Assembly: GCA_902589395.1 (NCBI GenBank) | Contig: CACIST010000001.1 | Span: 62,001-126,000, forward strand | DNA: 64,000 bases | Source of the DNA: an uncultured Pelagibacteraceae bacterium | Lineage (GTDB): Bacteria; Pseudomonadota; Alphaproteobacteria; Pelagibacterales; Pelagibacteraceae | Direction: 5' to 3' | Shown: positions 54,015 to 62,378 of the stretch, piece by piece | How positions within the stretch are numbered: the first letter of the stretch is position 1 | How the letters are laid out: each line of letters opens with the position of its first letter | Program-made: the position numbers and the translations under genes | Notes under the pieces: model-generated | What the model was told of the DNA's origin: nothing | What the model saw: the letters and a program-made list of their open reading frames with translations, nothing else | Database searches by the model: none

Positions 54015-54571
54015 AAAAATATTTAATTTTTTTTTTTATTTTATTTTTTAATTTAAGTGCACAAAGTTCTGTAAATCAAGAAATTATAAGTCATTTGAAA
54101 AAAATAAACTCCTTAGAATTTAAATTCATACAAAAAATAGATAATAATAATATTGAACAAGGCGAATGTATTATTTTATACCCCAAAAAAATTCTATGTA
54201 AGTATTATGATATTTATAATAAAATCCTAGTTTCGAACGGTAAATCTTTAGTTATTAATTCAGATAAAATCAAAAATTATTATAGATATCCTTTAGATAA
54301 AACACCTTTAAATTTTATTTTAGACAAAAAATTTTTAATTTCAAAAATGAAACAAGTAGAAAATGACAAAAATTATCCTTTTTATTATGTATTCAATTTT
54401 GAATTTGAAAATAATCTAATTAAAGTTTTCTTTGATAAGGTAAGTTTAGATTTAATAGGTTGGGAGACAAAAGACATATACCAAAATCAAATACAGACTT
54501 TTTTAAGTGATATTAATATTAATGTTAATGTTGAAGAAAAAATATTTTCTTTGCAAAAATATATTAATTAA
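54011..54571 (+). CDS. lolA: Outer-membrane lipoprotein carrier protein LolA
   Basis: LolA carries lipoproteins across the periplasm. A signal peptide (residues 1-19, YLIFFFILFFNLSAQS) is followed by a domain with a half-barrel pattern: INSLEFKFIQKIDNNN, GECIILYPKKILCKYYD, ILVSNGKSLVIN and YYRYPLDKTPLNFILD (family YPLxxTPLxxLL). Length is 186. The ftsK-lolA arrangement is common in proteobacteria and strengthens the call. It ends convergently, overlapping the acetyltransferase gene by 8 bases. Confidence 0.93.
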   Translation: MKKYLIFFFILFFNLSAQSSVNQEIISHLKKINSLEFKFIQKIDNNNIEQGECIILYPKKILCKYYDIYNKILVSNGKSLVINSDKIKNYYRYPLDKTPLNFILDKKFLISKMKQVENDKNYPFYYVFNFEFENNLIKVFFDKVSLDLIGWETKDIYQNQIQTFLSDININVNVEEKIFSLQKYIN

Positions 54572-55076
54572 CGTCAACATTTATTTTTTCAGATTTAAAT
54601 ACCTGCATTCCTCTGGCTAAATAATTTTTAATTGCATTTTCATGATCTAGTGAACAAGTATGGAGCCAAACTCTTGTCATACCTTCCTCAAATAATTTAT
54701 GAATAGCCTGAGTAAGAAGATAGCCTCCACATTTCTTACCAAAATATTCCTCCAAAATACCAAAATACGCGATTTCAGAATGATTATGGTCGAGATCACG
54801 AATAGTTTCATAATATCCAGCTAGGTTGTTTTTTTCCTTTAAAACAAAGGTTTTTATTCTAGGATTTTCAACATACTCAATCCATTTTTTATCTCCCCAG
54901 GTTAATCTATCTATCCATCTATGTTTTCTTCCAATTTGTTTATAGAAAAATTTGTTTAGATGGAAATCTGGTGGGTCTACTTCACTAATTTTAAAGTTTG
55001 AACCTGGACTTTTTGAACGGTTAAGATCTCTTATTGAATTTATTTCTAAAAAACTTCTGTCTACGTTAATTTTCAC
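54564..55076 (-). CDS. GNAT-family acetyltransferase
   Basis: A 170-residue N-acetyltransferase-like protein. The acetyl-CoA binding region is AYFGILEEYFGKKCGGYLLTQAIHKLFEEG (about residues 104-133), with a pattern G-K-x-C-G-G-Y-L as the pyrophosphate loop, followed by VWLHTCSLDHENAIKNYLARGMQVFK, the usual beta-bulge end of the fold. The substrate is unknown. It follows the HIT gene with a four-base overlap, at the end of the his/malyl-CoA operon. Confidence 0.88.
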   Translation of the reverse strand: MKINVDRSFLEINSIRDLNRSKSPGSNFKISEVDPPDFHLNKFFYKQIGRKHRWIDRLTWGDKKWIEYVENPRIKTFVLKEKNNLAGYYETIRDLDHNHSEIAYFGILEEYFGKKCGGYLLTQAIHKLFEEGMTRVWLHTCSLDHENAIKNYLARGMQVFKSEKINVDVN

Positions 55077-55438
55077 GAAACCATTTTACCGATTTTCTCT
55101 CCACCAAACAAATGAAAATGCAGATGTGGAACTTCTTGTCCTCCGTCTTCACTTATATTTGCTAGTGCTCTATATCCTTTGCCACTGTAAGCAGATATAT
55201 TTAATTTATTAGCTACAATATTTATACCTTTTATTAATCCAACCATTTCTTCAGGGGATGCATTTTGACTAAAGTCATCTAAGTCAACATATTTTCCTTT
55301 TGGAATTACTAAAGCATGAATTTTTTTTTGAGGATTTATATCATGAAAGGATAAAACATATTCATCCTCATAAATTTTATTACAAGGTATTTCATTTCTT
55401 AATATTTTTGCAAAAATGTTATTATCATCGTAACTCAT
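55073..55438 (-). CDS. HIT-family hydrolase (Hint-like)
   Basis: A 121-residue histidine-triad protein. The catalytic motif HLHFHLFGG is near residues 105-113, with the family N-terminus NIFAKILRNEIPCNKIYEDEYVLSFHDINPQ and the middle HALVIPKGKYV. Hint proteins hydrolyse nucleoside phosphoramidates such as adenylylated amines. It lies 2 bases after mtkB and overlaps the acetyltransferase gene by 4. Confidence 0.95.
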   Translation of the reverse strand: MSYDDNNIFAKILRNEIPCNKIYEDEYVLSFHDINPQKKIHALVIPKGKYVDLDDFSQNASPEEMVGLIKGINIVANKLNISAYSGKGYRALANISEDGGQEVPHLHFHLFGGEKIGKMVS

Positions 55439-55440
55439 AG

Positions 55441-56328
55441 TTACATTTTTTCTATAACAGATTTTACTGTATCACCCATAACAGATGGATTTTTGGAAAT
55501 TGTAATTCCACATTCTTTAAGAATTTCAACTTTTTCAATTGCACTTTCTCCATAAGCTGAAACTATTGCACCTGCATGACCCATCACTCTTCCTTTTGGT
55601 GCAGTTAGTCCAGCTATATAAGCAATAACTGGTTTCTTCATATTTTCTTTTGCAAATTCACCTGCTGCAACCTCTTGTGGACCACCAATTTCACCAATCA
55701 TCAATATTGCATCTGTCTCGTCATCTGTTTCAAACTTTTCAATTATGTCTCTAAATGAGCTTCCATTTATTGGATCGCCACCAATACCAACACTTGTTGA
55801 CACACCTATATTTAAATTTTTAAGTTGCTGAGCAGCTTCATACCCTAATGTTCCTGACCTACTAATAATTCCAATTCTACCTTCTTTGTAAATATGTCCA
55901 GGCATTATCCCTAACATTGATTTTCCAGGACTAATAATCCCCGCACAGTTTGGTCCAACTAATGTCATTTTAGAACTTTTAGTGTATCTTCTCATATACC
56001 TTTTTATTCTGATCATGTCGTGAGAAGGTATTCCATCAACTATTGCTACACATATTTTTATTCCAGCATCAGCTGCTTCCATTGCAGAATCTGCTGCAAA
56101 AGCTGGTGGCACAAATAAAATAGAAGCGTCGGCTCCTGTTTCATTAACAGCATCTTTAACTGTATTAAATACCGGTAAATCTAAATGCTTAGAGCCTCCT
56201 TTTCCTGGTGTTACTCCACCAACTACATTTGAGCCATATTTTATCATCTCATCTGCATGAAAAGAGCCCATTTTGCCTGTAAAACCCTGAATAATTATCT
56301 TACTATTTTTATCTACAAGTATAGTCAT
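55441..56328 (-). CDS. mtkB: Malate-CoA ligase alpha subunit (malate thiokinase), succinyl-CoA synthetase-like
   Basis: This is the CoA-binding subunit of the ATP-citrate/succinate-CoA ligase superfamily. The start TILVDKNSKIIIQGFTGKMGSFHADEMIKYGSNVVGGVTPGKGG and LVGPNCAGIISPGKSMLGIMPGHIY are typical, and the phosphohistidine lies in MGHAGAIVSAYG (His about residue 250). From memory the sequence fits MtkB of Methylobacterium (MIGEIGGPQE and AGLTAPKGR, with SRSGTLGYEA), better than SucD. The product, malyl-CoA, is the substrate of the adjacent lyase gene. The mtkA gene is 3 bases upstream. Confidence 0.85.
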   Translation of the reverse strand: MTILVDKNSKIIIQGFTGKMGSFHADEMIKYGSNVVGGVTPGKGGSKHLDLPVFNTVKDAVNETGADASILFVPPAFAADSAMEAADAGIKICVAIVDGIPSHDMIRIKRYMRRYTKSSKMTLVGPNCAGIISPGKSMLGIMPGHIYKEGRIGIISRSGTLGYEAAQQLKNLNIGVSTSVGIGGDPINGSSFRDIIEKFETDDETDAILMIGEIGGPQEVAAGEFAKENMKKPVIAYIAGLTAPKGRVMGHAGAIVSAYGESAIEKVEILKECGITISKNPSVMGDTVKSVIEKM

Positions 56329-56331
56329 GAT

Positions 56332-57495
56332 TTATTTAGTAAGTGCTGCAACTGCTTTATTAGCTGCATCCTCTAAAGTATTTGCCTCTATATAATTTAT
56401 TTTACTCTCTTTTAAAATTTGATTTCCTTTTTCAACATTAGTTCCTGCTAAACGAATGACTAATGGAACTTTAATCTCAATTTTTTTTAAAGCATCTACG
56501 ATACCTTCTGCAACCCAATCACATCTATTAATACCAGCAAAAATATTTACAAGAATTACTTTAACTTTTTCATCCATTGTAACCAATTTAAAAGCTTTAA
56601 CTATTTTTTCTGGTGTTGCACCACCCCCAACATCTAAAAAGTTTGCAGGGGCACCTCCAGCTAATTTTATCATATCCATCGATGCCATCGCAAGACCAGC
56701 ACCGTTAATAATGTTACCTATATTTCCATCTAAACTGACATAGTTTAAACCTCTGTCCGATGCAAATATTTCTTTTGAATCTTCTTGTGTTTTATCTCTT
56801 AGTTCAGAAACTTGACTTCGTCTAAACATTGCATTGTTATCAAAACTCATTTTACAATCTAATGCTAAAATTTGTTTTTGTTTAGAGATAACCAAAGGAT
56901 TAACTTCTACCATCGTTGCATCTAATTCACTAAAAGCTTTATAACATCCGATAATAGTATCAGAAGCTCTTCTAATTAAGTCTGGCTCTATACCAAGACC
57001 AAAGGCTAATTCTCTAGCTTGAAAATTTTGCATTCCAACTGCAACTTCAATTTTAGATCTAATAATTGTTTCTGGTTTTTCCTTTGAAATTTCTTCAACA
57101 CTCATTCCACCTTCTGTCGATGCGACAACCATAATACTTTCTGAACTTCTATCAAAAACTAATCCTAAATATAATTCCTTTTCAATGTCTGTAGCTTCTT
57201 CAATATAAATTCTGTTTACAATTTTTCCTTCAGGTCCCGTTTGATTTGTAACTAATTTTTTTCCTAGTAATTTATCAGTTGCTTGGGCAACTTCTAATGG
57301 GTTATTACAAACAATTATCCCTCCAGCTTTTCCCCTAGCACCTGAATGAATTTGTGCTTTTACTACCCATCTTGATCCACCAATTTCTCTAGCTTTATTC
57401 TCAGCATTTTCTGGACTGTAAACAATTCCACCTCTGGGAATTGTTACTCCAAAGTTTGAAAGTATTTTTTTTGCCTGATATTCGTGAATGTCCAT
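56332..57495 (-). CDS. mtkA: Malate-CoA ligase beta subunit (malate thiokinase)
   Basis: This is the ATP-grasp subunit partner of mtkB. The chain begins MDIHEYQAKKILSNFGV and has VKAQIHSGARGKAGGI, EVNPLVISKQKQILALDCKMSFDNN and GAPANFLDVGGGATPE. SucC in the family has NIFGGIVRCDLIADG where this protein has NIFAGINRCDWVAEG and then RLAGTNVEKG, features I recall from MtkA of methylotrophs. Together with mtkB it would form malyl-CoA from malate, ATP and CoA. Succinyl-CoA ligase remains a formal alternative, but the neighbouring lyase supports malate. It is 8 bases downstream of the lyase gene. Confidence 0.86.
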   Translation of the reverse strand: MDIHEYQAKKILSNFGVTIPRGGIVYSPENAENKAREIGGSRWVVKAQIHSGARGKAGGIIVCNNPLEVAQATDKLLGKKLVTNQTGPEGKIVNRIYIEEATDIEKELYLGLVFDRSSESIMVVASTEGGMSVEEISKEKPETIIRSKIEVAVGMQNFQARELAFGLGIEPDLIRRASDTIIGCYKAFSELDATMVEVNPLVISKQKQILALDCKMSFDNNAMFRRSQVSELRDKTQEDSKEIFASDRGLNYVSLDGNIGNIINGAGLAMASMDMIKLAGGAPANFLDVGGGATPEKIVKAFKLVTMDEKVKVILVNIFAGINRCDWVAEGIVDALKKIEIKVPLVIRLAGTNVEKGNQILKESKINYIEANTLEDAANKAVAALTK

Positions 57496-57503
57496 AATTT
57501 TAT

Positions 57504-58442
57504 TTATTTATTATGGATTAACTTGTCGATATTTACAATGTTTTCAGCCATTCTAGCTGATGCAGCATCTATCATCCTACCATCAAGTTGAGCAGCTCCT
57601 TTGCCCTCTTTGGCGGCCTTTTCTAGCTCTTCCAAGATCCTTTTAGCCTTACTAACCTCTGCTTCTGGTGGAGAGAATACATTATTTGCTAGTTCAATTT
57701 GTGATGGATGTATTGCCCATTTTCCCTCAATACCAATTGCAGCACCTCTTTTAGCAGCTGCTGTATAAGCATCTGGATCATTAAAATCTCCAAAAGGTCC
57801 ATCTATTGCTCTTATTCCATATGCTCTACAAGTCATAACTAATTCAGATAAACCATGATGCCACTGGTCACCTGGATAATTTTCATTAAGTCCACCTATC
57901 ACTGTAGTTCGAGCTCTCAAACTTGCTGCATAGTCCGCAACACCAAAATGTAATGCCTCTAATCTTTCACTTGAAGTTGCAATTTCTTTAATATTAGACA
58001 TTCCTAATGCAGTCTCAATCAGACATTCTATTCCAATTTTATTTTTTAACTTTTTATTTGTTTCAATTTGAGTTAGTAAACAATCAACCATATAAACATC
58101 ACTTGCTGTTCCTGCTTTTGGAACAAGAATTGTATCTACATTTTCTCCAGCTTGTTCAACAATCTCAATTAGGTCTGAATACATGTAATGAGTATCTAAA
58201 CTATTTATTCGAACCGAAATAGTTTTACCACTCCCTCTCCAATCCATTTCATTTAAAGACTTGATAACATTTACTCTTGCAGTAATTTTATCATTGGGAG
58301 AAACTGCATCTTCAAGATCTAAAAAAACGTAATCTGCAGCTGAGCTAAGAGCTTTCTCAAACATTTTAGGAGATGAACCTGGAACCGCTAATTCACTTCT
58401 TTGTAATCTTGATCTTGCAGGTTTGTAAAATTTATGGCTCAT
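57504..58442 (-). CDS. mcl: Malyl-CoA/citramalyl-CoA lyase (HpcH/HpaI aldolase family)
   Basis: This enzyme cleaves malyl-CoA to acetyl-CoA and glyoxylate. The N-terminus RLQRSELAVPGSSPKMFEKAL and VFLDLEDAVSPNDK (metal-binding region) are the family signature; then SVRINSLDTHYMYSDL, ILVPKAGT, IECLIETALGMSNI (metal ligand Glu), LHFGVADYAASLRA and GIEGKWAIHPSQIELANNVFSP. From memory it matches methylotroph MclA over its length (312 residues). The hisE stop overlaps its start by four bases. CitE-type citrate lyase beta subunits are related but lack some of these motifs. Confidence 0.92.
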   Translation of the reverse strand: MSHKFYKPARSRLQRSELAVPGSSPKMFEKALSSAADYVFLDLEDAVSPNDKITARVNVIKSLNEMDWRGSGKTISVRINSLDTHYMYSDLIEIVEQAGENVDTILVPKAGTASDVYMVDCLLTQIETNKKLKNKIGIECLIETALGMSNIKEIATSSERLEALHFGVADYAASLRARTTVIGGLNENYPGDQWHHGLSELVMTCRAYGIRAIDGPFGDFNDPDAYTAAAKRGAAIGIEGKWAIHPSQIELANNVFSPPEAEVSKAKRILEELEKAAKEGKGAAQLDGRMIDAASARMAENIVNIDKLIHNK

Positions 58443-58711
58443 TTTTTTCTTTTATCTAATTCTTTCATTACATCTTCAATTTTAATATTATTGGCCTCAA
58501 GGTACATGGCTAGATGATAAAATACATCTGCAGCTTCATGAATTTTATTTGTATCTTCTTCTACTGCCTCTATCAATTCATTTATTTCTTCTAAAACCTT
58601 TGCTTTACTCAAAGATTTATCAATCAGAAGTTTATTGGTATACGAACCATCAACTGGTGAAGATTTTCTTTCTCTTGCAAGTTTAAATAGGCTCTCAAGG
58701 GTATTTAGCAT
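58439..58711 (-). CDS. hisE: Phosphoribosyl-ATP pyrophosphatase
   Basis: HisE hydrolyses phosphoribosyl-ATP in the second step of histidine synthesis. This 90-residue MazG-like all-helical protein has SPVDGSYTNKLLIDKSLSKAKVLEEINELIEAV with the ExxE metal-binding pattern, and HEAADVFYHLAMYLEANNI with the second metal site. HisI is absent here, so hisE is separate from the cyclohydrolase. One base separates it from hisF, and it overlaps the lyase gene. Confidence 0.94.
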   Translation of the reverse strand: MLNTLESLFKLARERKSSPVDGSYTNKLLIDKSLSKAKVLEEINELIEAVEEDTNKIHEAADVFYHLAMYLEANNIKIEDVMKELDKRKK

Positions 58712-58712
58712 C

Positions 58713-59468
58713 TCAAATCCTAACAGGTATTCCTTTTGAGTCCAAATATTCTTTGGCTTCTTTGACAGAATATTTACCGTAGTGAAATATAGAGGCTGCT
58801 AAAACCGCACTAGCATTGCCTAATTTGATGCCATCAACTAAGTGATCGAGATCACCAACTCCTCCTGATGCTATCGTAGGTATATTTACCATGGATGATA
58901 TTTTAGACATCAAATCTATGTCGTAGCCAACCTGAGTTCCATCTCTATCCATTGAGGTAACCAACAACTCACCTGCTCCGCTCTCTTCCATCTTTTTTGA
59001 AAACTCTAAAGCATCAATTCCAGTATTATTTCGTCCTCCGTGGGTAAATACTTCCCATTTCTCTCCACTCTTCTTAGCATCTATTGCAACAACAATACAT
59101 TGTGAACCAAATTTCTTTGAGCTTTGAACTACAACATCTGCATTTTGTACTGCAGCCGTATTAATTGAAACTTTATCAGCCCCACAGTTTAATAATTTAC
59201 TAATATCATCCACACTTCTTACTCCTCCACCAACAGTTAAGGGTACAAAACATTTTTTAGAAGTATCTTTAACTACTTCATAAATAGTATCTCTATTTTC
59301 GTTTGAAGCGGTTATATCTAAAAAACAAATTTCATCTGCACCACCGTCACTATAAATTTTAGCTTGCTCCACTGGGTCTCCTGCATCTTGTAAATCAACA
59401 AAGTTTATACCTTTTACAACTCTTCCATTTTTAACATCTAAACAAGGTATAACTCTATTCTTAAGCAT
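58713..59468 (-). CDS. hisF: Imidazole glycerol phosphate synthase subunit HisF
   Basis: HisF is the cyclase subunit that combines ammonia with PRFAR. The barrel signature is complete: [50 protein letters not shown] with the catalytic Asp11, [42 protein letters not shown] (second catalytic Asp, about residue 130) and [14 protein letters not shown]. Length 251. Its partner HisH is not encoded in the window. It overlaps hisA by 8 bases. Confidence 0.97.
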   Translation of the reverse strand: MLKNRVIPCLDVKNGRVVKGINFVDLQDAGDPVEQAKIYSDGGADEICFLDITASNENRDTIYEVVKDTSKKCFVPLTVGGGVRSVDDISKLLNCGADKVSINTAAVQNADVVVQSSKKFGSQCIVVAIDAKKSGEKWEVFTHGGRNNTGIDALEFSKKMEESGAGELLVTSMDRDGTQVGYDIDLMSKISSMVNIPTIASGGVGDLDHLVDGIKLGNASAVLAASIFHYGKYSVKEAKEYLDSKGIPVRI

Positions 59469-60186
59469 CTATCTCTTTTGCAAGTTCATCTAATTTAATA
59501 TCACCATCATATATAGCTTTACCAACTATAATGCCTTCAATATTTTTATTTCCTAATTCTTTTGCCTTTTTAATATCATCTATTGATGAAACACCTCCAG
59601 AAATAATGACTGGACAGTTTGAATTATTAGCAACATTTTCTGTTTCATCAAAATTTGGACTCATCTTCATTCCATCTCTATTAATATCTGTATAAATCAA
59701 TCTACTAGCTCCATAATCATTTACATCCTTTAAAAAATCTAAAGTCTTCAAATTAGAATTTTCTTTCCATCCAGATAGACATAAATAACCATCTTTAGCA
59801 TCTAAACCCAAGGCAATTTTTCCAGAAAATTTTTGACAAGCTTCTTTTAAAAATTCTTTATCTTTTATTGCAGCACTACCTAAAATTACTTTCTCAACTC
59901 CAGCATCAGTATATTTTTGAATACTTTCAAAATTTCTTACACCTCCTCCTATTTCAATATTTAGATCAAATTTGCCAACAATTTCCTCGATAATATCAAT
60001 GTTTACAGTCTCTCCTGTCAACGATCCATCTAAATCAACTATGTGCAAATTTCTAAAACCATGGTCTTTATACTTTCCAGCTTGATCAACTGGAGACATC
60101 TCATATTCAGTTTTATAATCAAAGTCTCCTTTGACTAACCTTACACACTTTTTATCTTTTATATCTATTGCAGGAAATATTTTCAT
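59461..60186 (-). CDS. hisA: Phosphoribosylformimino-AICAR ribotide isomerase HisA
   Basis: HisA isomerises ProFAR to PRFAR in histidine synthesis. The chain begins with [20 protein letters not shown] (catalytic Asp8), [51 protein letters not shown] (second Asp) and [11 protein letters not shown], all complete. Length 241. The start overlaps the stop of the SHOCT gene by one base. A second partial copy of the 5' end lies 1 kb upstream at 61210-61303. Confidence 0.97.
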   Translation of the reverse strand: MKIFPAIDIKDKKCVRLVKGDFDYKTEYEMSPVDQAGKYKDHGFRNLHIVDLDGSLTGETVNIDIIEEIVGKFDLNIEIGGGVRNFESIQKYTDAGVEKVILGSAAIKDKEFLKEACQKFSGKIALGLDAKDGYLCLSGWKENSNLKTLDFLKDVNDYGASRLIYTDINRDGMKMSPNFDETENVANNSNCPVIISGGVSSIDDIKKAKELGNKNIEGIIVGKAIYDGDIKLDELAKEIDA

Positions 60187-61142
60187 TAGTTTAATATTCT
60201 TTTCTTTGCTTTTTCAAACTCTTCCTCGGTCAAAACTCCAGATTTATATAAATCATTAAGTTGTTTTAATTGATTTATAAAATCATCATTTGGTTCTAAA
60301 TTTTTTTCATAATCCAATTTTTTATTCGAGCTGATATTAGAGATAGGTTTTATAGCTTTTTTAAATGTTTCATTAAAATTACTACATTTAAGAAAACATT
60401 CTTGATACACTCCAAAAATCATATTATTTTTTAATGTGAAATAATATTTACCAGAATATGAAAATTTTAGTTCATCCCAAATGGATGCTGAGATACTAGC
60501 TTTTCCTGATATAAAAATATCCGAGAATTTATCTTTTGATACTTTCAATGGATTAAATTTATAAGTTATATTTTGATCGGCTACGAACGTAGAATTTTTT
60601 TTAATCTCTTTGTTTATAGTATTTTGAATTTTTTTAAGATCTGAACTACTCAAATTATTTAAATTATTTAAAATTCCATCCTCTTGTAAGGCTTTTATGA
60701 TCTCAGCTTCTATTTCACTATCTTGAAAAGGTTTATCCAATACTAATACTATAGTCCATAAATTTAAATCATAATTTAAAAAGGTTCTTTTGATCTCTTT
60801 TTTTGCATAGCTTGCTAGAGCTTTTCTACTTTTAGTTTTGCTTGCTTTTTTTTCTATTTTTGAGACTAGTTCTAATACCCAATCTTCATTATAAATATCT
60901 TGTCCTTTGAAAAATTTATCAAAAAAATTGATTACATTTTTACTACCAACTACATAAATACTAATACCAAGTTCGTCCAATAAATCTAAATCTTCTTGAA
61001 AAGCACTTGAATTTTCAATTTTTTTATAGTGAGAATTATTTGGGACTTCTATATAAACTAAATTATCTATATTTAAAATTTTAGAAAAACCTTTTCCAAT
61101 TAAAAACAAATAAATTAATAAAATACTTAAGAGAAATTTCAT
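60186..61142 (-). CDS. Secreted hypothetical protein with C-terminal SHOCT motif
   Basis: A 318-residue protein. The first about 20 residues form a signal peptide or anchor (FLLSILLIYLFLIGKGFSK). The main domain (about residues 25-270) contains YIEVPNNSHYKKIENSS, a region IYVVGSKNVINFF, a helical stretch rich in Lys, and beta-rich IFISGKASISASIWDELKFSYSG. The C-terminus is a SHOCT motif, LKQLNDLYKSGVLTEEEFEKAKKRIL (about residues 290-317), a short oligomerisation element. Function unknown. It has a ribosome-binding site (TTGGAG) and ends exactly at the hisA start, between the true and the partial hisA copy. Confidence 0.78.
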   Translation of the reverse strand: MKFLLSILLIYLFLIGKGFSKILNIDNLVYIEVPNNSHYKKIENSSAFQEDLDLLDELGISIYVVGSKNVINFFDKFFKGQDIYNEDWVLELVSKIEKKASKTKSRKALASYAKKEIKRTFLNYDLNLWTIVLVLDKPFQDSEIEAEIIKALQEDGILNNLNNLSSSDLKKIQNTINKEIKKNSTFVADQNITYKFNPLKVSKDKFSDIFISGKASISASIWDELKFSYSGKYYFTLKNNMIFGVYQECFLKCSNFNETFKKAIKPISNISSNKKLDYEKNLEPNDDFINQLKQLNDLYKSGVLTEEEFEKAKKRILN

Positions 61143-61209
61143 AAATACAACTCCAAATAATTTTTAATCAACTTCAGTCCTATTTTAACACTCTTTTCAG
61201 GGTAAAATA

Positions 61210-61303
61210 GTGGACATGTCATATTCCGTTTTATTATCAAAATCACTTTTCACTAATCTCACACAATTCTTATCTTTAATATCAATTGTGTAAATATTTT
61301 CAC
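61210..61303 (-). pseudogene. hisA: Truncated second copy of the hisA 5' end
   Basis: On the minus strand these 94 bases align with the first about 32 codons of hisA (60091-60186), starting from a GTG in place of ATG. After one lost base near codon 6, the frame reads IDIKDKNCVRLVKSDFDNK and then TEYDMS, against [19 protein letters not shown] and TEYEMS in HisA. Most base differences are at third codon positions. The copy lies in the same direction, two bases from the stop of the polysaccharide-lyase gene, and breaks off where no further hisA similarity is seen. See the finding on this scar. Confidence 0.85.
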
Positions 61304-61304
61304 T

Positions 61305-62375
61305 TTAATTTAACTTGTAAGAAGATCCGATTGTACAATCATCATATTTTTCAAAACATTTTTTCATTGCTTTAATATTTGCTTTACTTTTACTTATATC
61401 ATACGCAATAAATTCTACTGATGGATCTGATTTTGAAAATACAATAGCATAAAATTTGCCTGAATTTTTATTTAGTGCTTTTGGTTCTAAATTGTCTAAA
61501 TCAAAACCTTTGGGTATCTCTAAATCTTTATAAACCTTTGCTATATTTTTTTTTAATTTTTCTTTAGATCTAAATTTGAAAATATTATCCATATAAATAA
61601 TTTGAGTTGGAAAATCTCCAGCTGCTTGACCTTTTTTCCATTTAGGTTTCATACCAATCTTTTTTAGATATCTACTTAAATAAGTTTGATAAATCCCAGC
61701 CTTAACATATAATCCTTTAGTTGTTGAACTGCCATATGTTTGTCCATTGAATGAGGTTTTATATTTTGAATTAACCCAAATGTTATAGAATCCTTTATCT
61801 TTTTTTTTTGAATAATTATTGTGCATAACTATGTGTGTCCACTTACCTTTCATATTATCAATCTCTAATAATTTAGTTTTAGCAATTAGTTTACCTGAAT
61901 GCATTATGCTAGCTACCATTATTCCATAAAAATCTTCTATTTTGAAAGCAGGACCACCATGCTTTTCGTAAATTTGGTAAAATGAAGTAACAGTAGGAGA
62001 TATAGTTTTATAATCTTTTGGTAGATAAATGCTTAATGTTAACCATCGTTCACCTTTGAAAGTGCTGTCATGAGAACTAAGCTCACTTCGAACTCTATCG
62101 CCTTTTGATCGATATCTGTTTTCTTTATACAAAACAACTTCCCCACAATCGGTGTGATTACCATCTCTTCCACAGTCAAATGGAATTGCAACAAATTTAT
62201 AAGCGCTTTTACCTATAAATGGTTCTCCAGAACCATCTTTGACTATTTCATAGGATTTTCCAATTTTTCCCTCAGCAACTGATGACTTAAAATTAATGTT
62301 TGTTATATCTTTTTTATTAGCATTAGCAGCTTGAGAGAATATCATAATAAAAAATATCAAAAAAAAAATTTTCAT
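61305..62375 (-). CDS. Secreted polysaccharide lyase-like protein with DUF4189-like tail
   Basis: The first about 19 residues are a signal peptide (IFFLIFFIMIFSQAANA). The domain up to about residue 290 resembles the heparin lyase I-like Polysacc_lyase family (PF14099 in my memory): RSKGDRVRSELSSHD with the RxEL motif, ERWLTLSIYLPKDY, FYQIYEKHGGPAFKIED, KGKWTHIVMHNNYS and ATYQTYLS-like strands. The tail (about residues 305-355) has FYAIVFSKS, a helix with AMKKCFEKYDDCTIGSSY, similar to DUF4189. Cysteine pairs fit an extracytoplasmic protein. Substrate unknown. It starts 3 bases from the membrane-protein stop. Confidence 0.72.
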   Translation of the reverse strand: MKIFFLIFFIMIFSQAANANKKDITNINFKSSVAEGKIGKSYEIVKDGSGEPFIGKSAYKFVAIPFDCGRDGNHTDCGEVVLYKENRYRSKGDRVRSELSSHDSTFKGERWLTLSIYLPKDYKTISPTVTSFYQIYEKHGGPAFKIEDFYGIMVASIMHSGKLIAKTKLLEIDNMKGKWTHIVMHNNYSKKKDKGFYNIWVNSKYKTSFNGQTYGSSTTKGLYVKAGIYQTYLSRYLKKIGMKPKWKKGQAAGDFPTQIIYMDNIFKFRSKEKLKKNIAKVYKDLEIPKGFDLDNLEPKALNKNSGKFYAIVFSKSDPSVEFIAYDISKSKANIKAMKKCFEKYDDCTIGSSYKLN

Positions 62376-62378
62376 TTA

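Noticed and set aside
55441-57495. Calling the pair succinyl-CoA synthetase sucCD
   Set aside because: The neighbouring malyl-CoA lyase and the NIFAGINRCDWVAEG segment fit malate thiokinase better; sucCD cannot be fully excluded without a tree.
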